The notes beneath the pieces were generated by a model, which searched no databases, was not told the DNA's origin, and saw only the letters and a list, made by a program, of their open reading frames with translations. A DNA stretch of 52,548 bases from Alicyclobacillus sp. (GTDB taxonomy: Bacteria; Bacillota; Bacilli; Alicyclobacillales; Alicyclobacillaceae): NCBI GenBank assembly GCA_023511725.1, contig JAIMAY010000021.1, positions 1-52,548 of the forward strand. The letters are read 5' to 3'. A program made the translations under genes and the position numbers. This document shows, in pieces, positions 16,173-26,186 of the stretch (positions are counted from its first letter, which is position 1; every line of letters starts with the position of its first letter).

Positions 16173-16769
16173 ATGGGGATTCCTGTTGCAAAGCTGGTGA
16201 TTGCCAGTAAGAACCCGGGCAAAGTGCGCGAATTCGAGGCTATCCTGAAGCCGCTCGGGATTGCGACGTTGGTGCTGCCGCCGCATGTACCGGATGCACC
16301 GGAGGAAGGTTCCACGTTATATGAGAATGCGCGCAGCAAAGCGCGATTCTACGCCCACTGGGTGCATGCGCCTGTGCTTGCGGATGATTCCGGGCTGGAG
16401 GTGGATGCGCTCGGCGGGCGGCCGGGAGTGTTGTCCGCTCGGTATGCTGGACGGCATGGAGATGATGCCGCCAACAACGCGAAGTTACTCGGTGAGCTGC
16501 AAGGCGTTCCCGACCATCAGCGAAGCGCGCGCTTCCGGTGCACACTCGTGCTGGCGGAACCCTCGGAGGGGCGTGAGTGGTCTGCGGAGGGGACGCTGGA
16601 GGGCCGAATTGCCCACAGACCTGCGGGGACGCATGGTTTTGGGTACGATCCGCTATTTTGGCTCCCCACTTTTGGGATGACGCTCGCGCAGTTGCCGCCC
16701 GAGGTTAAGAACGTGGTGTCGCACAGAAGGCGCGCCATCCATCAGTTGTTGCGCCAGTGGAGGGATTGA
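16173..16769 (+). CDS. rdgB: XTP/dITP pyrophosphatase (RdgB/Ham1 family)
   Basis: This enzyme hydrolyses non-canonical purine nucleotides (XTP, dITP, ITP) to monophosphates, cleaning the nucleotide pool. The 198 residues show family motifs in order: IASKNPGKVREF at the N-terminus, GSTLYENARSKARF, ADDSGLEVDALGGRPGV, SARYAG, and GFGYDPLFW with the late VSHRRRAI. GGGAGG eight bases before the ATG fixes the start. Three bases separate it from the downstream phosphodiesterase gene, as in the Bacillus ysnA-ysnB pair. Confidence 0.96.
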   Translation: MGIPVAKLVIASKNPGKVREFEAILKPLGIATLVLPPHVPDAPEEGSTLYENARSKARFYAHWVHAPVLADDSGLEVDALGGRPGVLSARYAGRHGDDAANNAKLLGELQGVPDHQRSARFRCTLVLAEPSEGREWSAEGTLEGRIAHRPAGTHGFGYDPLFWLPTFGMTLAQLPPEVKNVVSHRRRAIHQLLRQWRD

Positions 16770-16772
16770 CGG

Positions 16773-17321
16773 ATGCGCATTCTCGTCGTCAGTGACAGTC
16801 ACGGCAACATGGAAGCGCTCCGGCGCGCCGTGGCACGGGCGGGATCCGTTGTGGCCATCCTGCACGCCGGAGATGAGGTGTGCGATGCAGATGCCCTTCG
16901 ACGGGAGGTGCGCGTCCCGGTGATCTCCGTGGCGGGAAATTGGGACCGGGCCGACGCCGAGCATCCGCTGTGGTGCGTGATCGACAGCTATGGGCCGCGC
17001 GTGCTGCTTACGCACGGGCATACGCTGGGCGTCAAGCGCGACCTCACGCAATTGCTCGAGACGGCGGGCCAGCACAAGGCCGCCGTGGCGCTGTACGGGC
17101 ACACGCACCGGTATGCGGTCGGCGTGCACAACGGCGTGCTGGTGATGAACCCCGGCTCGTGTGCACAGCCGCGTGCGCAACAGGACCCCACGTTTGGTAT
17201 GCTGGAGATTCAGGAGCAAGCCGGCGCTTGGATGGTGACGGCGTCGGTGATTACGCTCCGCGGTACACTGGTCGACTGGGGCGAGCTGAGGGTGCGGCGG
17301 CACCAGGCGCACGCACCTTGA
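16773..17321 (+). CDS. YfcE/MJ0936-type metallophosphoesterase (YsnB-like)
   Basis: This 182-residue protein belongs to the calcineurin-like phosphodiesterases. Metal-binding motifs are clear: SDSHGN (residues 7-12), HAGDEVCD, AGNWDR (family GNCD-like), LTHGHT and YGHTHR. The in vivo substrate is not known for most members. It is the last gene of the murI-rdgB group; its stop codon overlaps the -35 box of the following tRNA promoter. Confidence 0.92.
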   Translation: MRILVVSDSHGNMEALRRAVARAGSVVAILHAGDEVCDADALRREVRVPVISVAGNWDRADAEHPLWCVIDSYGPRVLLTHGHTLGVKRDLTQLLETAGQHKAAVALYGHTHRYAVGVHNGVLVMNPGSCAQPRAQQDPTFGMLEIQEQAGAWMVTASVITLRGTLVDWGELRVRRHQAHAP

Positions 17322-17346
17322 TCCCGTGTGCCGCTTCCGTTAGAAT
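17318..17346 (+). promoter_or_regulatory. Promoter of the tRNA-Gly/tRNA-Arg pair
   Basis: TTGATC, a 17-base spacer and TAGAAT lie 21 bases before the tRNA-Gly gene. The -35 overlaps the stop of the phosphodiesterase gene. Confidence 0.65.
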
Positions 17347-17367
17347 GAACCGGGAACCACGATGCGT

Positions 17368-17441
17368 GCGGGTGTAGTTCAGTGGTAGAACTCCAGCCTT
17401 CCAAGCTGGTCGCGGGGGTTCGATTCCCCTCACCCGCTCCA
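17368..17441 (+). tRNA. tRNA-Gly (anticodon TCC)
   Basis: Acceptor arms GCGGGTG and CACCCGC pair perfectly. The anticodon stem CCAGC/GCTGG encloses loop CTTCCAA, giving anticodon TCC. The T loop is TTCGATT, the discriminator is T and CCA is encoded. Confidence 0.97.
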
Positions 17442-17446
17442 ACCGT

Positions 17447-17523
17447 GTCTCAGTAGCTCAGCTGGATAGAGCAACAGCCTTCTAAGCTGTGGGTCGGGGG
17501 TTCGAATCCCTCCTGAGACGCCA
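17447..17523 (+). tRNA. tRNA-Arg (anticodon TCT)
   Basis: Acceptor arms GTCTCAG and CTGAGAC pair perfectly. The anticodon stem ACAGC/GCTGT encloses loop CTTCTAA, giving anticodon TCT for AGA codons. The T loop is TTCGAAT, the discriminator is G and CCA is encoded. Five bases separate it from tRNA-Gly. Confidence 0.97.
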
Positions 17524-17529
17524 AGTGTG

Positions 17530-17563
17530 ACGCGGGTTTTCGGGTTCGCCCGAGAGCCCGCGT
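17530..17563 (+). terminator. Hairpin after the tRNA pair
   Basis: An outer stem CGCGGG/CCCGCG and an inner stem TCGGG-TTCG-CCCGA form an interrupted hairpin seven bases after the tRNA-Arg CCA. The following sequence is only mildly T-rich. Confidence 0.6.
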
Positions 17564-17574
17564 TCGAGTTTGCA

Positions 17575-17602
17575 TTGTGGGTTCCCGGAATCATGGTATA
17601 AT
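17575..17602 (+). promoter_or_regulatory. Promoter of tig with extended -10
   Basis: A perfect TATAAT preceded by TGG (extended -10) lies about 80 bases before tig. The -35 candidate TTGTGG, 16 bases upstream, is weak. Confidence 0.7.
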
Positions 17603-17682
17603 GAGTTCGCTTTGTGTGTCCGTCGGATGCGCGCGTGTGGGCCGCGTACCGGTTGGGAGATTGGTTGAGGAGGAAGTCGTGC

Positions 17683-18975
17683 ATGACGGCGAAGTGGGAG
17701 AAGACGGAACCGAACGTCGGGGTGCTTGAGGTGGAGGTCGATAGCGACCGTTTCGCGGAAGCCCTCGATTACGCATTTAAGAAGGTTGTCAAACAGGTGG
17801 TCGTCCCCGGGTTCCGCAAGGGGAAGGTACCGCGCAAGGTGTTTGAGCGGCGTTTCGGTATCGAGACGCTGTATCAGGACGCTGTGGAGTATCTGCTGCC
17901 CCGCGCCTATGACGAGGCCGTGCGCGAGACGGGTATTGACCCGGTAGACGTACCGCAGGTTGATGTGGTTCAGGTGGAGGCCGGCAAACCGTTCAAGTTT
18001 CGAGCGACGGTGACGGTCAAGCCTGAGGTTCAACTCGGAACCTATAAAGGCTTGGAGTTGCAGGACAAGCCGTTCGAGATGAATGATGAGGCGCTTGAGG
18101 AGGAACTGACGCGCATCCGCCGTGCACATGCGGAGATTCGCACCTTGGAGGATGGTGAGGTGGAGAAGGGTGACACCGTGACCATCGACTTCAAGGGCAC
18201 TGTGGACGGTGAACCGTTTGAGGGTGGCGAAGCCGACAACTTCCAATTGGAGGTTGGGTCCGGACTGCTGGTGAGCGGATTTGAGGATCAGCTCATCGGT
18301 ATGAAGCCCGGCGAAAGCCGTCAGGTGCGTGTGACGTTCCCGGAGAACTATCACGTCAAGTCGTTGGCCGGCAAGGAGGCCGTCTTCGACGTTACGCTGC
18401 ATGAAATCCGACGGCGTGTACTGCCCGAACTCACCGAGGAGTTCGTGCAGGAGATCAGCGATTTTCAGACGGTGGACGAGTTCGTTGAGGACGTGAAGAA
18501 ATCCCTGCAGGAGCGTCTCGAGGCGGAGCATCGCGCGTATCTGCAGAACCAGGCGGTCGAGAAGGCTGTGGAGAACGCGACGGTGGACATTCCTGCGGTG
18601 ATGATTGAGCACGAGATCGACCATCAGTTGCAGCACTTTGCGGCGCAACTGCAGACGCAGCAGATCAGCTTGGATGACTACCTCGAATTCACGGGCATGT
18701 CGCGCGAGGAACTCCGGTCTCAATTCCGTGCTGACGCCGAACGCTCGGTGAAGACCGCGTTGGTACTGGAGGCCATTGCTAAGGCGGAAAACCTGGAGCC
18801 GACGGAAGAGGACGTGAACGCCGAGATCAGCAAGATTGCGGAGGCGGCGCAACTCGAAGTGGATCGCGTGCGGCAGCTCTTGTCCCTGCGTGATCCTGGA
18901 CTTCAGGGCATGCGGCTGGATCTCCGTAACCGCAAGACGGTGGAGTTCCTGGTCGAACATAGCAAAGTCAGCTGA
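17683..18975 (+). CDS. tig: Trigger factor, ribosome-associated chaperone
   Basis: Trigger factor binds the ribosome exit tunnel and shields nascent chains. The 430 residues have the normal three-part layout: an N-terminal ribosome-binding domain with the signature GFRKGKVP at residues 43-50, a central FKBP-type prolyl isomerase domain at about 163-245 (GDTVTIDFKGTVDGEPFEGG), and a helical C-terminal domain rich in Glu and Gln. ATG was chosen for the GAGGAGGAAG site; longer readings run into the promoter. It heads the tig-clpP-clpX-lon cluster, and a terminator follows it. Confidence 0.97.
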   Translation: MTAKWEKTEPNVGVLEVEVDSDRFAEALDYAFKKVVKQVVVPGFRKGKVPRKVFERRFGIETLYQDAVEYLLPRAYDEAVRETGIDPVDVPQVDVVQVEAGKPFKFRATVTVKPEVQLGTYKGLELQDKPFEMNDEALEEELTRIRRAHAEIRTLEDGEVEKGDTVTIDFKGTVDGEPFEGGEADNFQLEVGSGLLVSGFEDQLIGMKPGESRQVRVTFPENYHVKSLAGKEAVFDVTLHEIRRRVLPELTEEFVQEISDFQTVDEFVEDVKKSLQERLEAEHRAYLQNQAVEKAVENATVDIPAVMIEHEIDHQLQHFAAQLQTQQISLDDYLEFTGMSREELRSQFRADAERSVKTALVLEAIAKAENLEPTEEDVNAEISKIAEAAQLEVDRVRQLLSLRDPGLQGMRLDLRNRKTVEFLVEHSKVS

Positions 18976-19027
18976 GTTGGTGTAAAATACAGCTAAGCGG
19001 TACAGGGTAAACGCAGAACGCACTTGC

Positions 19028-19056
19028 AACAAGGCACGGTTTCGTGCCTTGTTTTC
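19028..19056 (+). terminator. Intrinsic terminator between tig and clpP
   Basis: An 11-bp perfect stem (AACAAGGCACG/CGTGCCTTGTT) with a GTTT loop ends in four T residues. A possible -10 (TAAAAT at 18983-18988) lies just upstream of it, so it might also attenuate a clpP leader. Confidence 0.85.
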
Positions 19057-19137
19057 TCAAGCAGGTGAAACCGCAAAGCGAGCGCGGAGCGCTCGGCTCG
19101 CCGCCGAAGGCGGCATTCTGCCGAGGAGGGAATTCGA

Positions 19138-19725
19138 TTGAGTCTGACGCCCATCGTGATCGAGCAAACGAGCCGCGGAGAGCGCTCGTACGACATTTAC
19201 TCGCGGCTGCTGCGAGATCGCATCATCATCCTGGGCACGCCCATCGATGACTATGTGGCGAACTCCATCGTTGCGCAACTGCTGTTCCTGGCGGCCGATG
19301 ACCCGGAGAAGGACATCCAGCTGTACATCAACAGTCCCGGCGGTTCTGTGACAGCGGGTCTGGCCATTTATGACACGATGCAGCACATCAAGCCGGATGT
19401 GTCGACGATGTGCATCGGCATGGCGGCGAGCATGGGAGCGTTCCTGTTGGCTGCCGGTGCCAAGGGGAAGCGGTATGCGTTGCCCAATAGCGAGATCATG
19501 ATCCACCAGCCGCTCGGCGGCGTCCGCGGCCAGGCGTCGGACATCAAGATTCACGCCGACTGGATCTTGAAGACCAAGGACAAGTTGAATCGGATTCTGT
19601 CTGAGCTCACGGGTCAGCCGCTGGACAAGGTGGAACGGGACACGGATCGGGACAACTTCATGTCCGCCGAGGAAGCGAAGGCGTACGGTATTATTGATGA
19701 GGTGATCGTGCGCGCGGGTTCCTGA
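19138..19725 (+). CDS. clpP: ATP-dependent Clp protease proteolytic subunit
   Basis: ClpP forms the tetradecameric serine protease chamber that degrades proteins delivered by ClpX and other Clp ATPases. The 195 residues contain the catalytic triad Ser98 (GMAASMG), His123 (MIHQPLGG) and Asp172, plus the oxyanion region INSPGGSV. The TTG start is supported by GAGGAGGG eight bases upstream and by the usual N-terminus. No CtsR-type heptad repeat was seen upstream. Unlike Bacillus subtilis, clpP sits directly before clpX. Confidence 0.97.
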   Translation: MSLTPIVIEQTSRGERSYDIYSRLLRDRIIILGTPIDDYVANSIVAQLLFLAADDPEKDIQLYINSPGGSVTAGLAIYDTMQHIKPDVSTMCIGMAASMGAFLLAAGAKGKRYALPNSEIMIHQPLGGVRGQASDIKIHADWILKTKDKLNRILSELTGQPLDKVERDTDRDNFMSAEEAKAYGIIDEVIVRAGS

Positions 19726-19757
19726 CGGACAGGTGGCCGACGTCGCATGGTCCTGTG

Positions 19758-19787
19758 CTCCATTCGGCACCGGGGTGCCGGATGGAG
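19758..19787 (+). other. Long stem-loop between clpP and clpX
   Basis: CTCCATTCGGCACC and GGTGCCGGATGGAG can pair along 14 positions with one T-G wobble, leaving only GG between the arms, so the real loop would open slightly. No T run follows. It could limit read-through, or be an mRNA processing or stabilising structure in front of clpX. Confidence 0.5.
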
Positions 19788-19849
19788 AGGAGCCGGCGAG
19801 GGCGCCCGGTGGTGCGTCACGTTGGCTCTAGAGCAAGGGGGGAACCGCA

Positions 19850-21124
<1,275 letters not shown>

Positions 21125-21136
21125 GCACGGGCGGTG

Positions 21137-21166
21137 AAGCGGCGCCGGGAACGGCGCCGCTTTTTT
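21137..21166 (+). terminator. Intrinsic terminator of clpX
   Basis: AAGCGGCGCCG and CGGCGCCGCTT form an 11-bp perfect stem with a GGAA loop, running into six T residues. Confidence 0.92.
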
Positions 21167-21250
21167 GATCTTTGTGCGCGTTGGCAGGTGAATGGATGCC
21201 CTCCGCCGTGCCCATACTGGTGATATCGCACGGGTCAGGGAGGGGTTGTC

Positions 21251-22942
21251 GTGACTGCAACCATTTTGGCGGTCATCCAAGTGTTCTTCGCGGTGGTCAT
21301 CGGCCTGTACTTCTGGAATCTGCTCAAAACCCAAAATGCCGGTCGCCACGCGATTGAGCGCGAATCCCGGAAGGAACTCGAAAAGCTTCGGCGGATGCGT
21401 GCCATCTCGCTGACCGAGCCCCTGTCTGCGAAGACACGCCCGTCATCCCTGGATGACATCGTCGGTCAACAAGATGGCTTGAAAGCGTTGCGCGCTGCCC
21501 TGTGTGGGCCCAATCCACAGCATGTGATCATCTACGGGCCACCGGGGGTGGGGAAGACGGCGGCGGCACGCGTGGTACTGGAGGAAGCCAAACGCAATCC
21601 CGCGTCTCCGTTTTTGCCCGACGCCAAGTTTGTGGAGCTCGATGCGACGACAGCCCGGTTTGATGAACGAGGCATCGCGGACCCCTTGATCGGCTCGGTC
21701 CATGACCCCATCTACCAAGGCGCGGGTGCCATGGGCATGGCCGGTATTCCTCAGCCGAAGCCGGGTGCCGTGACGAAGGCGCACGGTGGCATTTTGTTCA
21801 TTGACGAGATCGGCGAATTGCACCCCATCCAGATGAACAAGCTGCTCAAGGTGCTGGAAGACCGGCGCGTATTCTTGGAGAGCGCCTATTACAGCTCTGA
21901 GGATCCGTCCATACCGCCGCATATTCACGACATTTTCCAGAACGGCTTGCCGGCGGACTTCAGGCTTGTGGGTGCCACCACCCGTTCTCCAGAGGACATC
22001 CCGCCCGCCATCCGGTCGCGCTGTCTCGAGATCTTCTTCAAGCCCCTGAGTGAAGCGGAGATAGGGCAGATTGTCCGGCGCGCCGTGGAGAAGCTGAATA
22101 TGGAGATGCCAGAAGAGGCGGTGCGCGAGATCGAGAGGTACGCCACGAATGGCCGCGAGGCGGTGAACATTGTACAGATTGCGGGCGGGCTGGCCCTGAC
22201 CGAGCGTCGCCAACAGATCCGTCTCGAGGATGTGCAGTGGGTGATCCAATTCAGCCAGCTGACGCCGCGCCCGGTTCGCAAGGTGCCCGCCCAGCCTCAA
22301 GTCGGTGTGGTCAACGGCCTGGCCGTCTACGGCCCCAGCCTCGGCGCCTTGTTGGAGATTGAAGCGAGTGCACAGGCGGCGCCTCAGTTTTCCGTGACCG
22401 TGACCGGATTGGTGGACGAAGAGACGATTGGCGGCCGGGAAAGGTCCATCCGCAGAAAGTCGATGGCCCGCTGCTCCATTGACAATGTCCTCACCGCGCT
22501 GCGGCGCAGCTGTGGACTGGACCTCTCCAAGACGGCGCTGCACATCAACTTCCCGGGAGGCATGCCGGTGGACGGACCGAGTGCGGGCATTGCCATCGCT
22601 ACGGCCGTCTATTCGGCGGTGAAGCAGATCCCGGTCCAGAACACTGTCGCGCTCACCGGAGAGATCTCGATCCGTGGCCTCGTGCGCCCGGTCGGCGGTG
22701 TCCCGGCGAAGATTGAGGCCGCGCGCGAAGCAGGTGCGAAGATAGTCATCATACCGCGCGAAAATTGGCAGGAGTCGTTCCGGAACGATCCGGACCTGAA
22801 GATCATCCCGGTCGAGCGGTTTGAGGACGTGCTGCGCTTCGCGCTGGTGGGCGGTATGAGTGACGAAGACCGTCCATACGATGCCCCCGCCGTGTTGCCG
22901 GCCAGCCCCGCGGTCGGTACCGTCTTTCCCTCCGCGCAATGA
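21251..22942 (+). CDS. lonB: Membrane-anchored ATP-dependent protease LonB
   Basis: LonB is the second Lon-type protease of spore formers, expressed in the forespore in Bacillus subtilis. The 563 residues begin with a transmembrane segment (ATILAVIQVFFAVVIGLYFW), then an AAA+ domain with Walker [10 protein letters not shown] and Walker B GGILFIDEIGEL, and end with the Lon protease domain. Catalytic Ser444 lies in DGPSAGIAIA and Lys487 in PAKIEAA. The long substrate-binding N-terminal domain of LonA is absent, as expected. The GTG start follows GGGAGGGG. I could not find a convincing sigma-F promoter. Confidence 0.96.
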   Translation: MTATILAVIQVFFAVVIGLYFWNLLKTQNAGRHAIERESRKELEKLRRMRAISLTEPLSAKTRPSSLDDIVGQQDGLKALRAALCGPNPQHVIIYGPPGVGKTAAARVVLEEAKRNPASPFLPDAKFVELDATTARFDERGIADPLIGSVHDPIYQGAGAMGMAGIPQPKPGAVTKAHGGILFIDEIGELHPIQMNKLLKVLEDRRVFLESAYYSSEDPSIPPHIHDIFQNGLPADFRLVGATTRSPEDIPPAIRSRCLEIFFKPLSEAEIGQIVRRAVEKLNMEMPEEAVREIERYATNGREAVNIVQIAGGLALTERRQQIRLEDVQWVIQFSQLTPRPVRKVPAQPQVGVVNGLAVYGPSLGALLEIEASAQAAPQFSVTVTGLVDEETIGGRERSIRRKSMARCSIDNVLTALRRSCGLDLSKTALHINFPGGMPVDGPSAGIAIATAVYSAVKQIPVQNTVALTGEISIRGLVRPVGGVPAKIEAAREAGAKIVIIPRENWQESFRNDPDLKIIPVERFEDVLRFALVGGMSDEDRPYDAPAVLPASPAVGTVFPSAQ

Positions 22943-22949
22943 TCCCGCA

Positions 22950-22982
22950 GGCCGCCCTGGAGGGGCGGCCATTAGACTTTTT
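22950..22982 (+). terminator. Probable terminator of lonB
   Basis: GGCCGCCC and GGGCGGCC form an 8-bp perfect stem with a TGGAG loop, seven bases after the lonB stop; the T run (TTTTT) comes seven bases later, which is suboptimal. Confidence 0.65.
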
Positions 22983-22996
22983 CCGCACGGATTCGG

Positions 22997-23002
22997 TACA
23001 AT
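22997..23002 (+). promoter_or_regulatory. Probable -10 box of lonA
   Basis: TACAAT preceded by CGG lies about 75 bases before the lonA ATG. The possible -35 elements (TTAGAC, 19 bases upstream) are poor. Confidence 0.45.
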
Positions 23003-23077
23003 GAGGGCCAATTGAGAAAGCCATCCTGTCTTTGGGCGGACGCCACGCCTATCACAGACAGAGACGGGGGTGGAGAC

Positions 23078-25498
23078 ATGCCGGGCGAGCGAAGGACGCG
23101 TACAGACGTATGGCCTCTTCTGCCCTTGCGCGGATTGCTGGTGTTTCCCACGATGGTGCTGCACTTCGACGTTGGCCGGGAGAAGTCTGTCAAAGCGTTG
23201 GAGCGCGCCATGGCGGCGGATCACATGCTCCTGCTGACGTCTCAGGAGGATAGCCAGGTCGATGATCCGGAGGCGGATGATCTGTTCCGCGTGGGGACGC
23301 TGGCGGTGGTGAAGCAAATGATGAAACTCCCCAACGGCACCATCCGCGTGCTGGTGGAAGGGCTGGAGCGGTGTCGCATCGAGGAGTTCGTCAGAACGGA
23401 AGGCTGGTTCGAGGTCCGGGTGACGCGCCTGCCGGATCCAGAGTCACCGAGCATGTCCCCGGAACTGGAGGCGATGACGCGCCAGGTGCTGCATCAGTTT
23501 GAGCAGTATGTCAAGCTGTCCAAGAAGATTGATGCGGACACCTACGCCGCGCTCGTGGACATCGCGCATCCCGGTAAACTGGCGGACGCCATCGCGTCGC
23601 ACTTGCCGCTGAAAGTCAAGGACAAGCAGGAATTGTTGGAGACCATCCCCATCAGCGAGCGGTTGGAGAAGCTGCTTCAAATCCTCTCTGACGAGCGTGA
23701 GGTGCTGGAGCTCGAGCGCAAAATCAATCAGCGTGTGCGCAAGCAGATGGAGCGCACGCAGAAGGAGTACTACCTGCGTGAACAGATGAAGGCCATCCAG
23801 CGCGAACTCGGCGATAAGGAAGGCCGAGGCGCGGAGGTCGATGAACTCCGGGAACAGCTGGCGAAGAAGGTGCTGCCAGCGGAAGTGCATGAGCGGGTGG
23901 AGAAGGAGATTGACCGCTTGGAGCGCATTCCGGTGGCCTCGGCGGAAGGCACGGTGGTGCGCAATTACATCGACTGGCTGTTGGCGCTACCGTGGCTCGA
24001 GAGTGCCCCATCGCGGGTGGACCTGCGGCATGCGGAGCGGATCCTGAACGCGGACCATTTCGGCCTGGAGAAGGTGAAGGAACGCATTTTGGAATTTCTG
24101 GCCGTGCAAAAGCTCACCGAGCGCCAGACGGGGCCCATCATCTGCCTCGCGGGTCCGCCGGGCGTGGGCAAAACGTCGCTGGCCAAGTCCGTGGCTCGTG
24201 CACTGAGCCGCCCCTTCATCCGCGTCTCCCTGGGTGGCGTGCGGGATGAAGCCGAGATCCGCGGCCACCGTCGCACATACGTGGGCGCCATGCCCGGCCG
24301 GATTATCCAGGGGATGCGCCAGGCCGGGGTGCGAAATCCGGTGTTTCTGCTCGACGAGATCGACAAAATGGCCAGCGACTTTCGGGGCGATCCGGCTTCG
24401 GCCATGCTGGAGGTGCTGGATCCGGAGCAGAACCATGCGTTTTCCGACCACTACATCGAAATCCCGTATGATTTGTCGGATGTCCTGTTCATCGCTACGG
24501 CCAACAATGTGTGGGCCATCCCCGGGCCGCTTCGCGACCGGATGGAGGTGGTCCATCTCTCCGGCTACACCGAGTGGGAAAAACTGCACATCGCTCGGCA
24601 CCACCTGCTGCCCAAACAGCGCGATAAGCATGCACTCGGGGGCGACAAGGTGCGCGTCCCTGACGAGGTCCTGCTGCTGCTCATCCGGAACTACACGCGC
24701 GAGGCGGGGGTGCGTCAGTTGGACCGCTTGTTGGCAGCGGTCTGTCGCAAGGCGGCACGCGCGATTGCGTCCGGTGAACGGCGGCGCGTGCAGGTGACGC
24801 CGGCCCTGGTGGAGGAATGGCTGGGTCCGGCGCCATACCGGTATGGCCTTGTGGAGAGTGAAGATCAGGTGGGGGTGGCCACCGGTCTGGCGTGGACCGA
24901 GGCAGGCGGCGACACGCTGGTGATTGAGGTCTCGGTCGTACCGGGCAAGGGCAAGCTGCTGCTCACGGGTCACCTCGGCGACGTGATGCAGGAGAGTGCC
25001 CAGACCGCGTTGTCCTATGTCCGATCTCGCGCCAAGCAACTCGGCATTCCGGAGGACTTCGCAGAAAAGCTCGACATCCACATCCACGTGCCCGAGGGTG
25101 CCATCCCCAAAGATGGTCCGTCGGCCGGAATCACAATCGCCACGGCGATTGCTTCCGCACTCACCCAACGTCCTGTCTCCAGACTGGTGGCGATGACCGG
25201 CGAGATCACCCTGCGCGGTCGCGTGCTGCCCATCGGGGGCTTGAAGGAGAAGAGCTTAGCGGCCCACCGTGCCGGAGTGCGCACCGTCCTGTACCCAAAG
25301 GACAACGAGAAAGATCTGCGGGATATCCCGGCATCCGTGCGGGATGAGATTGAGTTCGTGCCGGTTTCCCACATGGATGAGGTGCTCCGCGCGGCGCTGC
25401 TGCCGGCGGACCCGCACACGACGCCGTTGTTCGCGCCGGATCCCGCGTCGCTAGCTTCCATGGTGCCGGAGTCCTACGAGGAGGGCGCGCACCAGTGA
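23078..25498 (+). CDS. lonA: ATP-dependent protease LonA
   Basis: LonA is the housekeeping and stress Lon protease. The 806 residues have the Lon N-terminal substrate-binding domain ([19 protein letters not shown]), a coiled-coil-rich linker, an AAA+ module with Walker A GPPGVGKT at 359-366 and Walker [12 protein letters not shown], and the protease domain with Ser682 ([10 protein letters not shown]) and Lys725 ([12 protein letters not shown]); the Ser-Lys spacing of 43 is that of classical Lon. ATG was chosen for GGGGGTGGA upstream, and the upstream frame overlaps the promoter. Its stop overlaps the engB start by four bases. Confidence 0.97.
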   Translation: MPGERRTRTDVWPLLPLRGLLVFPTMVLHFDVGREKSVKALERAMAADHMLLLTSQEDSQVDDPEADDLFRVGTLAVVKQMMKLPNGTIRVLVEGLERCRIEEFVRTEGWFEVRVTRLPDPESPSMSPELEAMTRQVLHQFEQYVKLSKKIDADTYAALVDIAHPGKLADAIASHLPLKVKDKQELLETIPISERLEKLLQILSDEREVLELERKINQRVRKQMERTQKEYYLREQMKAIQRELGDKEGRGAEVDELREQLAKKVLPAEVHERVEKEIDRLERIPVASAEGTVVRNYIDWLLALPWLESAPSRVDLRHAERILNADHFGLEKVKERILEFLAVQKLTERQTGPIICLAGPPGVGKTSLAKSVARALSRPFIRVSLGGVRDEAEIRGHRRTYVGAMPGRIIQGMRQAGVRNPVFLLDEIDKMASDFRGDPASAMLEVLDPEQNHAFSDHYIEIPYDLSDVLFIATANNVWAIPGPLRDRMEVVHLSGYTEWEKLHIARHHLLPKQRDKHALGGDKVRVPDEVLLLLIRNYTREAGVRQLDRLLAAVCRKAARAIASGERRRVQVTPALVEEWLGPAPYRYGLVESEDQVGVATGLAWTEAGGDTLVIEVSVVPGKGKLLLTGHLGDVMQESAQTALSYVRSRAKQLGIPEDFAEKLDIHIHVPEGAIPKDGPSAGITIATAIASALTQRPVSRLVAMTGEITLRGRVLPIGGLKEKSLAAHRAGVRTVLYPKDNEKDLRDIPASVRDEIEFVPVSHMDEVLRAALLPADPHTTPLFAPDPASLASMVPESYEEGAHQ

Positions 25499-26091
25499 TC
25501 ATCCGGTCCGTGCAGTTCGAGAAGGGTGCCGTGTCTCCCGCAGGGTGGGTTGCCCCAAACCTACCAGAATTCGCCTTCCTAGGGCGAAGCAATGTTGGAA
25601 AATCCACCCTGCTCAACGCGCTGCTGGGACGGAAGTCAGTGGCGCACGTGTCGGGGCGGCCGGGCAAAACGCGGGAGATCAATTTCTTTCGCGTGAACGA
25701 CGCGCTCCGCTTCGTGGATCTGCCGGGATACGGCTACGCGGCGGTCAGCGAAACGCAGCGCCGGCAGTTTCGCCGCATGATTGAGACCTACGTGCAGGAG
25801 CGCGAACCACTTCTGCGCGTGTTTCATCTCATTGACGTCCGGCACGACCCCACCGAGGAGGATCAGCGTGTGCACGCATGGCTGCTCGCGTTGGGCAAGG
25901 TGGTGTGCGTGGTGGCCACGAAAGCAGACAAGTTGGGAAGGACGAAGGTGCAGGCACAGGTGGAGCGCATCCGCAAGATCCTCCAAACCCCCTGGCCGGT
26001 GATCCCTACATCGGGGGAGAAAAGGGAAGGTATGGATGCGCTCTGGCAGCTGGTGGAGGCGGACATCGAAACCCTGTGGCGCGAGGCGTGA
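25495..26091 (+). CDS. engB: Ribosome-biogenesis GTP-binding protein EngB (YsxC/YihA)
   Basis: EngB is a small GTPase needed for late assembly of the 50S ribosomal subunit. The 198 residues contain the G motifs GRSNVGKST (G1), the threonine of [11 protein letters not shown] (G2), DLPGYGYA (G3), TKADKLG (G4) and PTSG (G5). The length is usual. The start GTG lies within the lonA stop (GTGA), and lonA-ysxC adjacency is conserved in Bacillus. hemA follows with its own promoter. Confidence 0.96.
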   Translation: MIIRSVQFEKGAVSPAGWVAPNLPEFAFLGRSNVGKSTLLNALLGRKSVAHVSGRPGKTREINFFRVNDALRFVDLPGYGYAAVSETQRRQFRRMIETYVQEREPLLRVFHLIDVRHDPTEEDQRVHAWLLALGKVVCVVATKADKLGRTKVQAQVERIRKILQTPWPVIPTSGEKREGMDALWQLVEADIETLWREA

Positions 26092-26139
26092 CCGTGACGA
26101 AATTGTCAAGGTCTGTGTCTCCGGTCCTGCGCACTGCGG

Positions 26140-26148
26140 TGGTATAAT
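26140..26148 (+). promoter_or_regulatory. Extended -10 promoter of the hem operon
   Basis: TGGTATAAT is a perfect -10 with extended TG element about 40 bases before the hemA start. No good -35 is found 16-18 bases upstream, which an extended -10 can tolerate. Confidence 0.6.
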
Positions 26149-26186
26149 GAACCTTGGACATCCGACGGAGCGGGGAGGTGTGGAGA

